The position numbers were made by a program, and so were the translations under genes. Shown piece after piece: positions 56,767 through 64,000 of a DNA stretch of 64,000 bases. Origin of the DNA: Pseudomonas marvdashtae (GTDB lineage Bacteria > Pseudomonadota > Gammaproteobacteria > Pseudomonadales > Pseudomonadaceae); the NCBI RefSeq assembly GCF_014268655.2, contig NZ_JABWQX020000002.1, positions 248,001 to 312,000 on the forward strand, written 5' to 3'. Numbering within the stretch: position 1 is the first letter of the stretch; every line of letters starts with the position of its first letter. The notes beneath the pieces are model-generated. The model searched no databases. It was not told the DNA's origin and saw only the letters and a program-made list of their open reading frames with translations.

Positions 56767-59721
56767 TCAGTTCACAGCGGACGTCGCTTCGACATGACGT
56801 GGCAAGGTTACCCGGATACGGGTGCCGCGTTGGCTCTGAACATCGGCCGGGCTGTCGATGGTGATTTGTCCATAATGCTCTTCAACGATGGAATAGACCA
56901 GTGCGAGGCCCAGACCGGTGCCCTCGCCAGGATCCTTGGTGGTGAAGAAAGGTTCGAACAATCGGTCCATGATGTTCTGTGGGATACCGCTGCCTTCGTC
57001 TTCGACGATCAGGTCGACAGTATGTTCGAAAGCTTCGCTCTTGACGCGCACCGCACTGCCGGCCGGTGAAGCGTCGCGGGCGTTGGACAACAGGTTGATC
57101 AGCACTTGGGCGAGTCGCTGGGGGTCGCCATCGACCCAATGATCCGGATCGCACAGGTTGAAAAACTGGACTTCGAAATTGCGTCGGTTGAGCGCCAGCA
57201 GGCCTATGGCGTCCTGGGCCACTTCGGCCAGGCAGACCGGTTCGTCGTTGTGCTGGTGGCCGCCGGCATGGGCGAAACTCATCAAGGACTGGACGATGCG
57301 TGACACGCGCTTGGTCTGTTCGAGGATCTGGCCGCTGATTTCCGTCAGCTCGCCGTCGTCCTCGCGCTCTTCGCGCAGATTCTGGGCCAGGCAGGCGATG
57401 CCAGTGATGGGGTTGCCAATTTCGTGGGCGACGCCGGCGGCCAGTCGACCGATGCTGGCCAGCCGTTCGGAGTGGACCAGCTTGTCTTCGAGCATCTGGG
57501 TGTCGGTCAGGTCTTCAACCAGCAGCACCAAACCGCTGTTACCGGGCGCCAGCGGCTCGTCGATGGCCGCTTTGTGCAAGTTCAGCCAACGGGTCTGGCC
57601 GTCGAGCGCCAGGTGTTGTTTATGCAGGTGTTCGTCGGGCAGATCGATGAAGCCTTGCAGCAGACCTTTCCACGGCTCGCCCAAGGTGCTCAGGCGCGAG
57701 CCGACCACGCGCTGGGCGGCGATGCCGGTCAGCTCTTCCATGGCCTTGTTCCACATGAGGATCTCCTGATCCTTGGCCAAGGAGCAGACGCCCATCGGCA
57801 GTTCCTGCAGGGTCTGACGGTGATAGCGGCGCAGGGCATCCAGCTCGGCGGCCAGGCCGGTGAGGCGCGAATGGTAGTCCTCGAGGCGGCTTTCGATGAA
57901 GTGGATGTCTTCGGTCACGTAGTTTTCGCCGCCCGCCTTATAAGGCAGGAAGGTTTCGACCATGTCCTGGGCCACGCTGGGGCCCATCAGGCCGGACAGG
58001 TTGGCTTCGATCCGATCCCGCAAGCGGCGCAAGGCGTAGGGGCGGCGTTCATCGAATGGCAGGTAAAGGTCGCGCAGGGCCTGTTCGACTTCCTTTTGCG
58101 CGGCCTTGGCACCGAGGGGCTTGGCCAGTTGCGTAGCGAACTCTTGGGGTGAGGCGGCATGCAATTCGCGGCGTTGCGGACGACGAACGTTATCCACCGC
58201 GCAGGCTTCGGCGGCGCTGGCTTCTTCACTGCTGGCGTTGGTGAACAGTGAAATCAGGGTAAACATCAGCACGTTCGCCGCCAGCGAGGCGATGGCTGCC
58301 ATGTGCCAACTGGTGTCGTCCAGCACGTAGATCATGTTCAGCAGCGGAATATAGAAACCTTGCAGGTTGCCGAGCAGCGGCAAGAGCATGGCGACCAGCC
58401 AAACCAGGATCCCCGCCAACAGCCCGGCGATAAAGCCTCGACGGTTGGCGGTTGGCCAATACAGCACCGACAGCACGCCGGGCAGGAACTGCAAGGTTGC
58501 GACGAACGCGACGATGCCCAGGTTAGCCAGGTCCTGCCCATCGCCCAGCATCAGGTAGAAGCCGTAGCCAGCCATGATGATCGCCACGATCAGCGCCCGA
58601 CGAGTCCATTTCAGCCAGCGGTAGATATTTCCCTCCGCTGGCGGCTGGTACAGCGGCAGCACCAGATGATTGAGGGCCATGCCTGACAGCGCCAGCGTGG
58701 TCACGATGATCAATCCGCTGGCCGCCGACAGGCCGCCGATATAAGCCAGCAAGGCCAAGGCTTTGTTGTTCGCGGCGATGCCGATGCCCAGGGTGAAGTA
58801 TTCCGGGTTGGTACTGGCGCCCAGTTTCAGCCCGGCCCAGAGGATCAGCGGCACGGCCAGGCTCATCAACAGCAGGAACAGCGGCAGGCCCCAGCTTGCA
58901 CTGACCAGCGAGCGGGGATTGAGATTTTCGGTAAACGTCATGTGGTACATGTGCGGCATCACGATCGCCGAAGCGAAGAACACCAACAGCAGTGTGCGCC
59001 ATGGGCCTTCTTGCAAGGGCGTGTGCAAGGCGGCGAGGGCGGTCTGGTTCTGCAGCAGCCAGAGCTCAAGCTGCTGCGGACCGTCGAATACTCCGTACAA
59101 GGCATAGAGGCCGACACCGCCGATGGCGATCAGCTTGATCACCGACTCAAAGGCGATCGCGAACACCAGGCCTTCGTGCTTTTCCCGGGTGGCGATGTGC
59201 CGGGAGCCGAAGAAAATCGTGAACAGGATGATCAGGACGCAGAAGCTCAACGCCACGCGATGCTGCACCGGTTCGCGGGTCAGGATACTGATTGAGTCAG
59301 CCACGGCCTGCATTTGCAGGGCCAACAGCGGCAAGACGCCGACCAGCATGAAGATGGTGGTCAGCGCGCCGGCCCAGGTGCTGCGGAAACGAAAGGCGAA
59401 CAGGTCGGCCAGCGATGAGAGCTGGTAGGTGCGGGTGATTTTCAGGATCGGATAAAGCAGCACCGGCGCCAGCAGGAACGCACCGGAGACCCCGAGGTAG
59501 CTGGACAGAAAACCGTAGCCGTACTGATAGGCCAGGCCAACCGTGCCATAGAACGCCCAAGCGCTGGCATATACGCCCAGCGACAGGGTGTAGGTCAGCG
59601 GATGGCGGATGATCGCCCGTGGGATCATGCCTCGTTCGCTGATCCAGGCCACGCCGAACAGCACCGCCAGGTAGGCGGCGCTGATCAGGATCATCTGGGT
59701 CAGGCTAAAGCTCATCGGCAT
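56767..59721 (-). CDS. cbrA: Sensor histidine kinase CbrA
   Basis: A 984-residue kinase fused to a transporter-like sensor. Residues 1-500 form a 13-helix sodium:solute-symporter (SSS) domain, known to carry histidine in characterised CbrA. A linker/STAC region, a PAS domain (about 630-740), HisKA with [12 protein letters not shown] and HATPase with [14 protein letters not shown] follow. It phosphorylates CbrB. ATG at 59721 or 59715 are both possible; both lie inside cbrX, so translation is probably coupled. Confidence 0.94.
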   Translation of the reverse strand: MPMSFSLTQMILISAAYLAVLFGVAWISERGMIPRAIIRHPLTYTLSLGVYASAWAFYGTVGLAYQYGYGFLSSYLGVSGAFLLAPVLLYPILKITRTYQLSSLADLFAFRFRSTWAGALTTIFMLVGVLPLLALQMQAVADSISILTREPVQHRVALSFCVLIILFTIFFGSRHIATREKHEGLVFAIAFESVIKLIAIGGVGLYALYGVFDGPQQLELWLLQNQTALAALHTPLQEGPWRTLLLVFFASAIVMPHMYHMTFTENLNPRSLVSASWGLPLFLLLMSLAVPLILWAGLKLGASTNPEYFTLGIGIAANNKALALLAYIGGLSAASGLIIVTTLALSGMALNHLVLPLYQPPAEGNIYRWLKWTRRALIVAIIMAGYGFYLMLGDGQDLANLGIVAFVATLQFLPGVLSVLYWPTANRRGFIAGLLAGILVWLVAMLLPLLGNLQGFYIPLLNMIYVLDDTSWHMAAIASLAANVLMFTLISLFTNASSEEASAAEACAVDNVRRPQRRELHAASPQEFATQLAKPLGAKAAQKEVEQALRDLYLPFDERRPYALRRLRDRIEANLSGLMGPSVAQDMVETFLPYKAGGENYVTEDIHFIESRLEDYHSRLTGLAAELDALRRYHRQTLQELPMGVCSLAKDQEILMWNKAMEELTGIAAQRVVGSRLSTLGEPWKGLLQGFIDLPDEHLHKQHLALDGQTRWLNLHKAAIDEPLAPGNSGLVLLVEDLTDTQMLEDKLVHSERLASIGRLAAGVAHEIGNPITGIACLAQNLREEREDDGELTEISGQILEQTKRVSRIVQSLMSFAHAGGHQHNDEPVCLAEVAQDAIGLLALNRRNFEVQFFNLCDPDHWVDGDPQRLAQVLINLLSNARDASPAGSAVRVKSEAFEHTVDLIVEDEGSGIPQNIMDRLFEPFFTTKDPGEGTGLGLALVYSIVEEHYGQITIDSPADVQSQRGTRIRVTLPRHVEATSAVN

Positions 59722-59881
59722 CTTTTTGGCTCTGCAGGATGAAGGTCACGACGATCAGGATCAGCCAGAGCAGATACGGCCGATACCAGGCACCCGTGGC
59801 GTCGATCCACCAATCCATGATGGCCGGGGAGAACAGGTAAATCCCCACTACCAGGAGCAGGACCAAGCGATAGATGTACAT
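59705..59881 (-). CDS. cbrX: CbrX small membrane protein
   Basis: A 58-residue protein starting MYIYRLVLLLVVGIYLFSPA, with two hydrophobic helices (residues 4-20 and about 35-50) around an aromatic loop (MDWWIDATGAWYRPY), ending KDADEL. It overlaps the cbrA start by 11-17 bases. A small gene at this place, coupled to cbrA translation, has been named cbrX in Pseudomonas; function of the protein is not clear. Confidence 0.82.
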   Translation of the reverse strand: MYIYRLVLLLVVGIYLFSPAIMDWWIDATGAWYRPYLLWLILIVVTFILQSQKDADEL

Positions 59882-59958
59882 CCCGGCCTCTCTTGTTTAT
59901 GCGCGTGCCCGAAAACGTGCGGCGATGGTAACGGATGGGCGCCAAGCTGCAAGGGCCG

Positions 59959-60849
59959 TCAACGTATTTGCGCTTCGGGCAAGGTCAGCGTGCGCGGGAT
60001 CAACGTCGCATCCCAGTGACGCGAGCCCCAATCCAGCAGCTCCCGAGGGTTGGCGTCGTCCAGTTCGCAAGGCGGTTGTTGGCCCAGTGCCCTTAATGCT
60101 CGCAACAGCAGCGGCGCGGCCTGATCGGCGGCCAGCGGTGGCGAGCGGTAGCTTTTGCCGAGCTTGTGCCCGTCCGGCTGAGTAATCAACGGCACGTGCA
60201 GGTAACGCGGTTGCGGCAATCCGAGCAGCTCTTGCAGGTAGAGCTGGCGCGGCGTGGAATCCAGCAGGTCGGCGCCCCGCACGATATCGGTGACCCCCTG
60301 CCAGGCATCGTCCAGCACCACGGCCAACTGGTAGGCGTAGAGTCCGTCGCGACGGCGGATCACGAAGTCACCGGCTTCGCGACCCAAGTGCTGGCGGAAC
60401 TCGCCCTGGACCCGATCGATGAAATGATATTCGAGCTCGGGGACGCGCAGGCGGATGGCGGCGTCCTCGGTGTCGTGGCCGGCGTTACGGCAGAGTCCCG
60501 GGTAAATGCCTTGATACGGTTCCAGTTGCTTGCGCGAACAGATACAGGCGTAGGCCAGGCCTTGGCTGAACAAACGATCGATAACCTGCTGGTAGGCTTC
60601 ATGGCGGTCGCTCTGGCGCACCATTTCGCCGTCCCATTCAAAGCCGTAGCTTTCCAGCGCCTTGAGGATTGCCATTTGCGCGCCGGGTTCTTCCCGTGGC
60701 GGATCGAGGTCCTCCATGCGCAACAACCAGCGCCCGCCCGCCTTCCGGGCGTCCAGGTACGAGGCCAGTGCAGCGACCAGCGAGCCGAAATGCAGGTGGC
60801 CGCTTGGTGTAGGGGCGAAGCGACCGATATAGGAGGCGGTGATGGTCAT
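59959..60849 (-). CDS. gluQ: Glutamyl-Q tRNA(Asp) synthetase
   Basis: A 296-residue paralog of glutamyl-tRNA synthetase without an anticodon-binding domain. It glutamylates queuosine at position 34 of tRNA-Asp. The HIGH-type motif is RFAPTPSGHLHFGSL and the KMSKS-like motif is GHKLGKSYRS. Zinc ligands CIC ... Y ... C (YACICSRKQLE, GLCRNAG) are visible. The start at 60849 gives the family N terminus. It lies downstream of dksA, the common dksA-gluQ pair, with a terminator between. Confidence 0.92.
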   Translation of the reverse strand: MTITASYIGRFAPTPSGHLHFGSLVAALASYLDARKAGGRWLLRMEDLDPPREEPGAQMAILKALESYGFEWDGEMVRQSDRHEAYQQVIDRLFSQGLAYACICSRKQLEPYQGIYPGLCRNAGHDTEDAAIRLRVPELEYHFIDRVQGEFRQHLGREAGDFVIRRRDGLYAYQLAVVLDDAWQGVTDIVRGADLLDSTPRQLYLQELLGLPQPRYLHVPLITQPDGHKLGKSYRSPPLAADQAAPLLLRALRALGQQPPCELDDANPRELLDWGSRHWDATLIPRTLTLPEAQIR

Positions 60850-60944
60850 AGGGCGCAGGTTACTGAGTTCAATCAGGCAGAAATAAAAATTTTGCGGTCC
60901 GATTGTCCCCGACTGGGTTTTGCCAGCTGGCGAAACGTCGGAAA

Positions 60945-60974
60945 CAAAAAACGGAGCGTATGAACGCTCCGTTT
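60945..60974 (-). terminator. Terminator between dksA and gluQ
   Basis: AAACGGAGCG (60949-60958) pairs with CGCTCCGTTT (60965-60974) around TATGAA; on the minus strand a T-run follows. Partial read-through into gluQ is likely, as in E. coli. Confidence 0.85.
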
Positions 60975-60992
60975 CAATGACAGCCCCGGCGA

Positions 60993-61436
60993 TTATTTGC
61001 CGACCTGTTTTTCCTTGATTTCCGCAAGGGTCTTGCAGTCGACGCACATGTCAGCGGTCGGGCGTGCTTCCAGTCGCTTGACGCCGATCTCTACACCGCA
61101 CGACTCGCACCAGCCGTACTCTTCGTCTTCGATCAGTTGCAGAGTCTTGTCGATTTTCTTGATCAGCTTGCGCTCGCGATCGCGGGCGCGCAATTCAAGG
61201 CTGAATTCCTCTTCCTGGCTGGCACGATCGGCCGGGTCAGGGAAGTTGGCAGCGTCGTCTTTCATGTGGTCAACGGTGCGGTCGACTTCCTGCATCAAGT
61301 CCTGTTTCCACTTGTTCAGGATCTTGGTGAAGTGCGCGCGCATCGGGGCGCCCATGTACTCTTCGCCCGGTTGCGGCACGTATGGCTCAAACCCGCTGAG
61401 CGACTGATTTTGATTCTGCTTTGCTTGGGTGGGCAT
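60993..61436 (-). CDS. dksA: RNA polymerase-binding factor DksA
   Basis: A 147-residue secondary-channel factor that works with ppGpp. The coiled-coil tip has D67, D70 and A72 (FPDPADRAS). The zinc finger uses C110, C113, C131 and C134. It is the canonical four-cysteine DksA, not the zinc-free DksA2 paralog. The start at 61436 (MPTQAKQNQNQSLSGFEPY) is typical. Confidence 0.96.
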   Translation of the reverse strand: MPTQAKQNQNQSLSGFEPYVPQPGEEYMGAPMRAHFTKILNKWKQDLMQEVDRTVDHMKDDAANFPDPADRASQEEEFSLELRARDRERKLIKKIDKTLQLIEDEEYGWCESCGVEIGVKRLEARPTADMCVDCKTLAEIKEKQVGK

Positions 61437-61773
61437 GAATGGACCGCCTCTACTCTTGTAATCCACTACGCAGGATTGCTCCATCACCGACACCTGCCGG
61501 CCCTGCGGCTGCAAGCGGGCGAACTTACCAGATCAAATCGGGCCGCGCTACTCCCGGTTGTCGAGCCTGGGACGCTCGGGGCCTGCAAAAGGTGGCCAGG
61601 TTCGCTTCGGTGGGGACGTAATCCTGCTTAATGCTTGATTCTAGTCAAGCCTGGACCAATCGCCGGAACCATTTCCAGCGATCTACGGGCTAGGACCGTT
61701 TTCGATTGGCGCTCGTTCCCGCACCGGTTCCGGAGTTGGGTAGAATCGGTTCTTTTCAGGCGAAGGAAGGCTA
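61437..61773. other. Divergent control region between dksA and the aminotransferase
   Basis: These 337 bases have no supported gene. A palindrome GCTTGA-TTCTAG-TCAAGC lies at 61633-61650; on the minus strand it contains TTGACT, a -35-like hexamer for dksA without a clear -10. A TAGAAT at 61741-61746 could serve the aminotransferase but lacks a -35. Confidence 0.4.
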
Positions 61774-62946
61774 ATGGCCCAGCCCTACAGTGCACGCAGC
61801 CGTGCCATCGAACCTTTCCATGTCATGGCGCTGCTGGCGCGCGCCAACGAATTGCAGGCCGTCGGGCACGATGTCATTCACTTGGAGATCGGCGAGCCGG
61901 ACTTCACCACCGCCGAGCCAATCATCCGTGCCGGCCAGGCCGCCCTGGCAGCGGGCAAGACCCGCTACACCGCTGCGCGGGGCATTCCCGAACTGCGCGA
62001 GGCGATCGCCGGTTTTTATGCTCAGCGCTACGGCGTGGACATCGATCCCCGGCGCGTCCTGGTCACTCCGGGTGGCTCTGGCGCGTTGCTGCTGACCAGC
62101 GCCTTGCTGGTGGATCCAGGCAAGCATTGGCTGCTGGCCGACCCCGGCTATCCGTGCAACCGCCACTTCCTGCGCTTGATCGAAGGCGCGGCGCAACTGG
62201 TGCCGGTGGGGCCGGACGTACGCTATCAGTTGACTCCAGAGCTGGTGGATCGCCAATGGGACCAGGACAGTGTTGGCGCGTTGGTGGCATCGCCGGCCAA
62301 TCCGACCGGGACGATCCTCAACCGCGATGAACTGGCCGGTCTGTCGAAGGCCATCAAGGCGCACAACGGCCATCTGGTGGTGGATGAGATCTATCACGGC
62401 CTGACCTATGGCACCGATGCCGCCAGCGTGCTGGAAGTCGATGACGATGCCTTTGTCCTTAATAGTTTTTCCAAGTATTTCGGCATGACCGGTTGGCGGC
62501 TCGGTTGGCTGGTGGCTCCTTCGGCGGCCATCGGTGAGTTGGAGAAGCTCGCGCAGAACCTCTACATCAGTGCGCCGAGCATGGCCCAGTACGCGGCCTT
62601 GGCCTGTTTCGAACCGGCAACCATCGAGATTTTCGAGCAGCGTCGGGCCGAGTTCGCGCGGCGCCGCGACTTCCTGCTGCCCGCCTTGCGTGGGTTGGGG
62701 TTCGGCATTGCGGTCGAGCCTCAAGGCGCGTTTTACCTGTATGCCGACATCAGCGCATTCGGCGGCGATGCCTTTGCGTTCTGCCAGCATTTTCTTGAAA
62801 CCGAACACGTGGCGTTCACGCCGGGACTGGATTTCGGTCGCCATCAGGCCGGCCACCATGTGCGTTTCGCCTATACCCAAAGCCTGCCGCGGCTTCAGGA
62901 AGCGGTGGAGCGAATTGGACGTGGATTAAGGAGCTGGCAAGGCTGA
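61774..62946 (+). CDS. Class I/II PLP-dependent aminotransferase
   Basis: A 390-residue fold-type I aminotransferase. The PLP lysine is K234 ([15 protein letters not shown]); the substrate-carboxylate motif SPANPTGT and the PLP-aspartate motif [12 protein letters not shown] precede it. It resembles the AspC/AlaT-like group, but the amino donor cannot be fixed from sequence. GAAGGAAGG lies just before the ATG. The stop overlaps the sfsA start (TGATG). Confidence 0.88.
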   Translation: MAQPYSARSRAIEPFHVMALLARANELQAVGHDVIHLEIGEPDFTTAEPIIRAGQAALAAGKTRYTAARGIPELREAIAGFYAQRYGVDIDPRRVLVTPGGSGALLLTSALLVDPGKHWLLADPGYPCNRHFLRLIEGAAQLVPVGPDVRYQLTPELVDRQWDQDSVGALVASPANPTGTILNRDELAGLSKAIKAHNGHLVVDEIYHGLTYGTDAASVLEVDDDAFVLNSFSKYFGMTGWRLGWLVAPSAAIGELEKLAQNLYISAPSMAQYAALACFEPATIEIFEQRRAEFARRRDFLLPALRGLGFGIAVEPQGAFYLYADISAFGGDAFAFCQHFLETEHVAFTPGLDFGRHQAGHHVRFAYTQSLPRLQEAVERIGRGLRSWQG

Positions 62947-63704
62947 TGCGTTTTTCCCCTGATTTGGAAGAAGGACGGCTGATTCGACGTTACAAGCGTT
63001 TCTTGGCCGATATCGAGACCGTTCACGGCGAACTGTTGACGATTCACTGCCCTAACACCGGTTCGATGCTCAATTGCATGGCCGAGGGCGCGCGCGTCTG
63101 GTTCAGCCGCTCCAGCGACCCCAAGCGCAAGTTGCCCGGCACCTGGGAGATCGGCGAAACCCCACAGGGACGGTTGGCCTGCATTAATACGGCGCGAGCC
63201 AACGCCCTGGTCGAGGAAGCGCTGCGCGCCGGTGTCATCCGCGAACTGAACGGTTTTACCGGGTTGAAGCGGGAAGTCGCCTATGGCGTGGAAAACAGTC
63301 GTATCGACTTTCGATTGGACTACGCTGATCACAGTTCGGCCTGGGTCGAGGTCAAGAGCGTCACCCTGGGTTTCGCCGGGACGAACGTGGCGGCGTTTCC
63401 CGATGCGGTGACACTGCGCGGTGCCAAGCACCTGAGGGAGCTTGCCTGTCTGGCCCGGCAAGGCGTGCGGGCGGTGCAGTTGTATTGCGTGAACCTGAGC
63501 GGCATCGACGCGGTGCGCCCGGCGCAGGAAATCGATCCTGTCTATGCCGCCGCGTTGCGCGAGGCGGTGGCAGCAGGGGTGGAAGTACTGGCTTATGGCG
63601 TGACCTTGACGCCGCAGCAGATGTGGGTGGATCGCCCGCTGCCGGTGCTGTTGGAACCGCTACAGGTCGACCCAGAGGCCTTGCTCGTCCTCCCGACTTT
63701 CTAG
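62946..63704 (+). CDS. sfsA: Sugar fermentation stimulation protein SfsA
   Basis: A 252-residue protein of the SfsA family, with an N-terminal OB-like nucleic-acid-binding part and a C-terminal PD-(D/E)XK nuclease-like part. Motifs are [17 protein letters not shown], and the putative active-site block [20 protein letters not shown]. Its physiological role is not settled. It is coupled to the aminotransferase and its end overlaps the opposing Rieske gene by 45 bases. Confidence 0.92.
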   Translation: MRFSPDLEEGRLIRRYKRFLADIETVHGELLTIHCPNTGSMLNCMAEGARVWFSRSSDPKRKLPGTWEIGETPQGRLACINTARANALVEEALRAGVIRELNGFTGLKREVAYGVENSRIDFRLDYADHSSAWVEVKSVTLGFAGTNVAAFPDAVTLRGAKHLRELACLARQGVRAVQLYCVNLSGIDAVRPAQEIDPVYAAALREAVAAGVEVLAYGVTLTPQQMWVDRPLPVLLEPLQVDPEALLVLPTF

Positions 63705-63977
63705 CGCCGCGAGGGATTGGCCTGCACAAGGCCCCGCGACGCATTCGCCGCTTTCAATCAGAAACAGCGCGCCATGGGTGGCGCACTGGATCAGGCTGGC
63801 GCTGGCGTCGAGGAACTGGTCAGGTTGCCATTCCAATGGCACGCCGCGATGCGGGCATCGATTCACATAGACGTACGCCTGGCCTGCACGGCGCACGGCC
63901 AGCAACTTGCGCCCCTCGATGTCGAAGCCGCGACTGCCGTTGTCGAGCAGTTCGGCGGCGGCACACAGAAATTTCAT
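63660..63977 (-). CDS. Rieske [2Fe-2S] ferredoxin-like protein
   Basis: A 105-residue single-domain Rieske protein. Cluster ligands are C41 and H43 (CPHRG) and C65 and H68 (CATHG). Such small soluble Rieske proteins act as electron carriers, often for ring-hydroxylating oxygenases, but no oxygenase is nearby. The 3' end overlaps sfsA tail to tail. The 23 bases after its start, to the window edge, show no gene. Confidence 0.88.
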   Translation of the reverse strand: MKFLCAAAELLDNGSRGFDIEGRKLLAVRRAGQAYVYVNRCPHRGVPLEWQPDQFLDASASLIQCATHGALFLIESGECVAGPCAGQSLAALESREDEQGLWVDL

Positions 63978-64000
63978 GTCGTTCTCGAACGGTGAGCGGG

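Overview
The window is a 64 kb stretch of chromosome from a Pseudomonas of the P. fluorescens complex. Three things point there: conserved Pseudomonas gene order (murJ-ribF-ileS-lspA-fkpB-ispH next to the minor pilins, pilRS-bamD-rluD-pgeF-clpB, pilABCD-coaE-yacG, and cbrAB-crcZ-pcnB-folK-panBCD-pgi-acs); REP/REPIN repeats with the GTGGCGAGGGAGCTTGCTCC core; and Pseudomonas-restricted families (DUF6124, DUF3094, PP0621, CbrX). Coding density is high, GC is high, and most genes sit in tight, often overlapping, operons.

Layout. 1-7.5 kb: murJ and the ribF-ileS-lspA-fkpB-ispH operon. 7.4-13.8 kb: minor type IV pilin cluster (a divergent FimT, FimU-like, PilV, PilW, PilX, PilY1, PilE). 13.8-14.9 kb: thiO. 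14.95-19.8 kb: a repeat/insertion-sequence island described below. 20-24.7 kb: a DUF6124 gene, then pilR, pilS, a PP0621-family gene and bamD on the minus strand. 24.9-29.2 kb: rluD-pgeF and clpB with a clear sigma-32 promoter. 29.5-30 kb: tRNA-Asn, tRNA-Pro, tRNA-Lys, tRNA-Pro. 30-36 kb: a chemoreceptor, type II NADH dehydrogenase, a 57-residue DUF3094 protein, MOSC, DUF1780, an orphan ECF-type permease, a 71-residue unknown, yacG and coaE. 36.5-40.9 kb: pilD, pilC, pilB and divergent pilA with a sigma-54 promoter. 41-46 kb: a BON protein, DUF2845, a 977-residue DUF748 envelope protein and an RlmI-like methyltransferase. 46.3-54.6 kb: acs, pgi, panD, panC-panB, folK, pcnB. 54.7-59.9 kb: the small RNA CrcZ, cbrB, cbrA and cbrX. 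60-64 kb: gluQ, dksA, an aminotransferase, sfsA and a Rieske protein.

The genes serve two main systems. One is a complete type IV pilus assembly and regulation set, in three blocks: major pilin, ATPase, platform protein and prepilin peptidase; minor pilins with the PilY1 tip adhesin; and the PilS/PilR sensor-regulator pair, which should act on the sigma-54 promoter seen before pilA. The other is the carbon-catabolite control arm CbrX-CbrA-CbrB, whose sigma-54 target crcZ is visible. CrcZ carries about six A-rich Hfq/Crc-binding motifs, and a similar A-rich tract sits beside the ribosome-binding site of acs in the same window.

The most unusual part is the island at 14950-19773. Removing three insertions restores an 875 bp palindromic element: arms of 322 and 321 bp around a central REPIN. 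Two identical 1303 bp IS481-family copies in inverted orientation have different perfect 4 bp target duplications (TGCC and CTGA). One IS1111-type IS110 element sits in the right arm, and the second IS481 copy landed inside its terminal inverted repeat. The IS110 3' non-coding end holds two short tracts, on either side of a small hairpin, that match the two halves of its own insertion site, as a target-guide RNA would. No CRISPR array, prophage or defence system was found.
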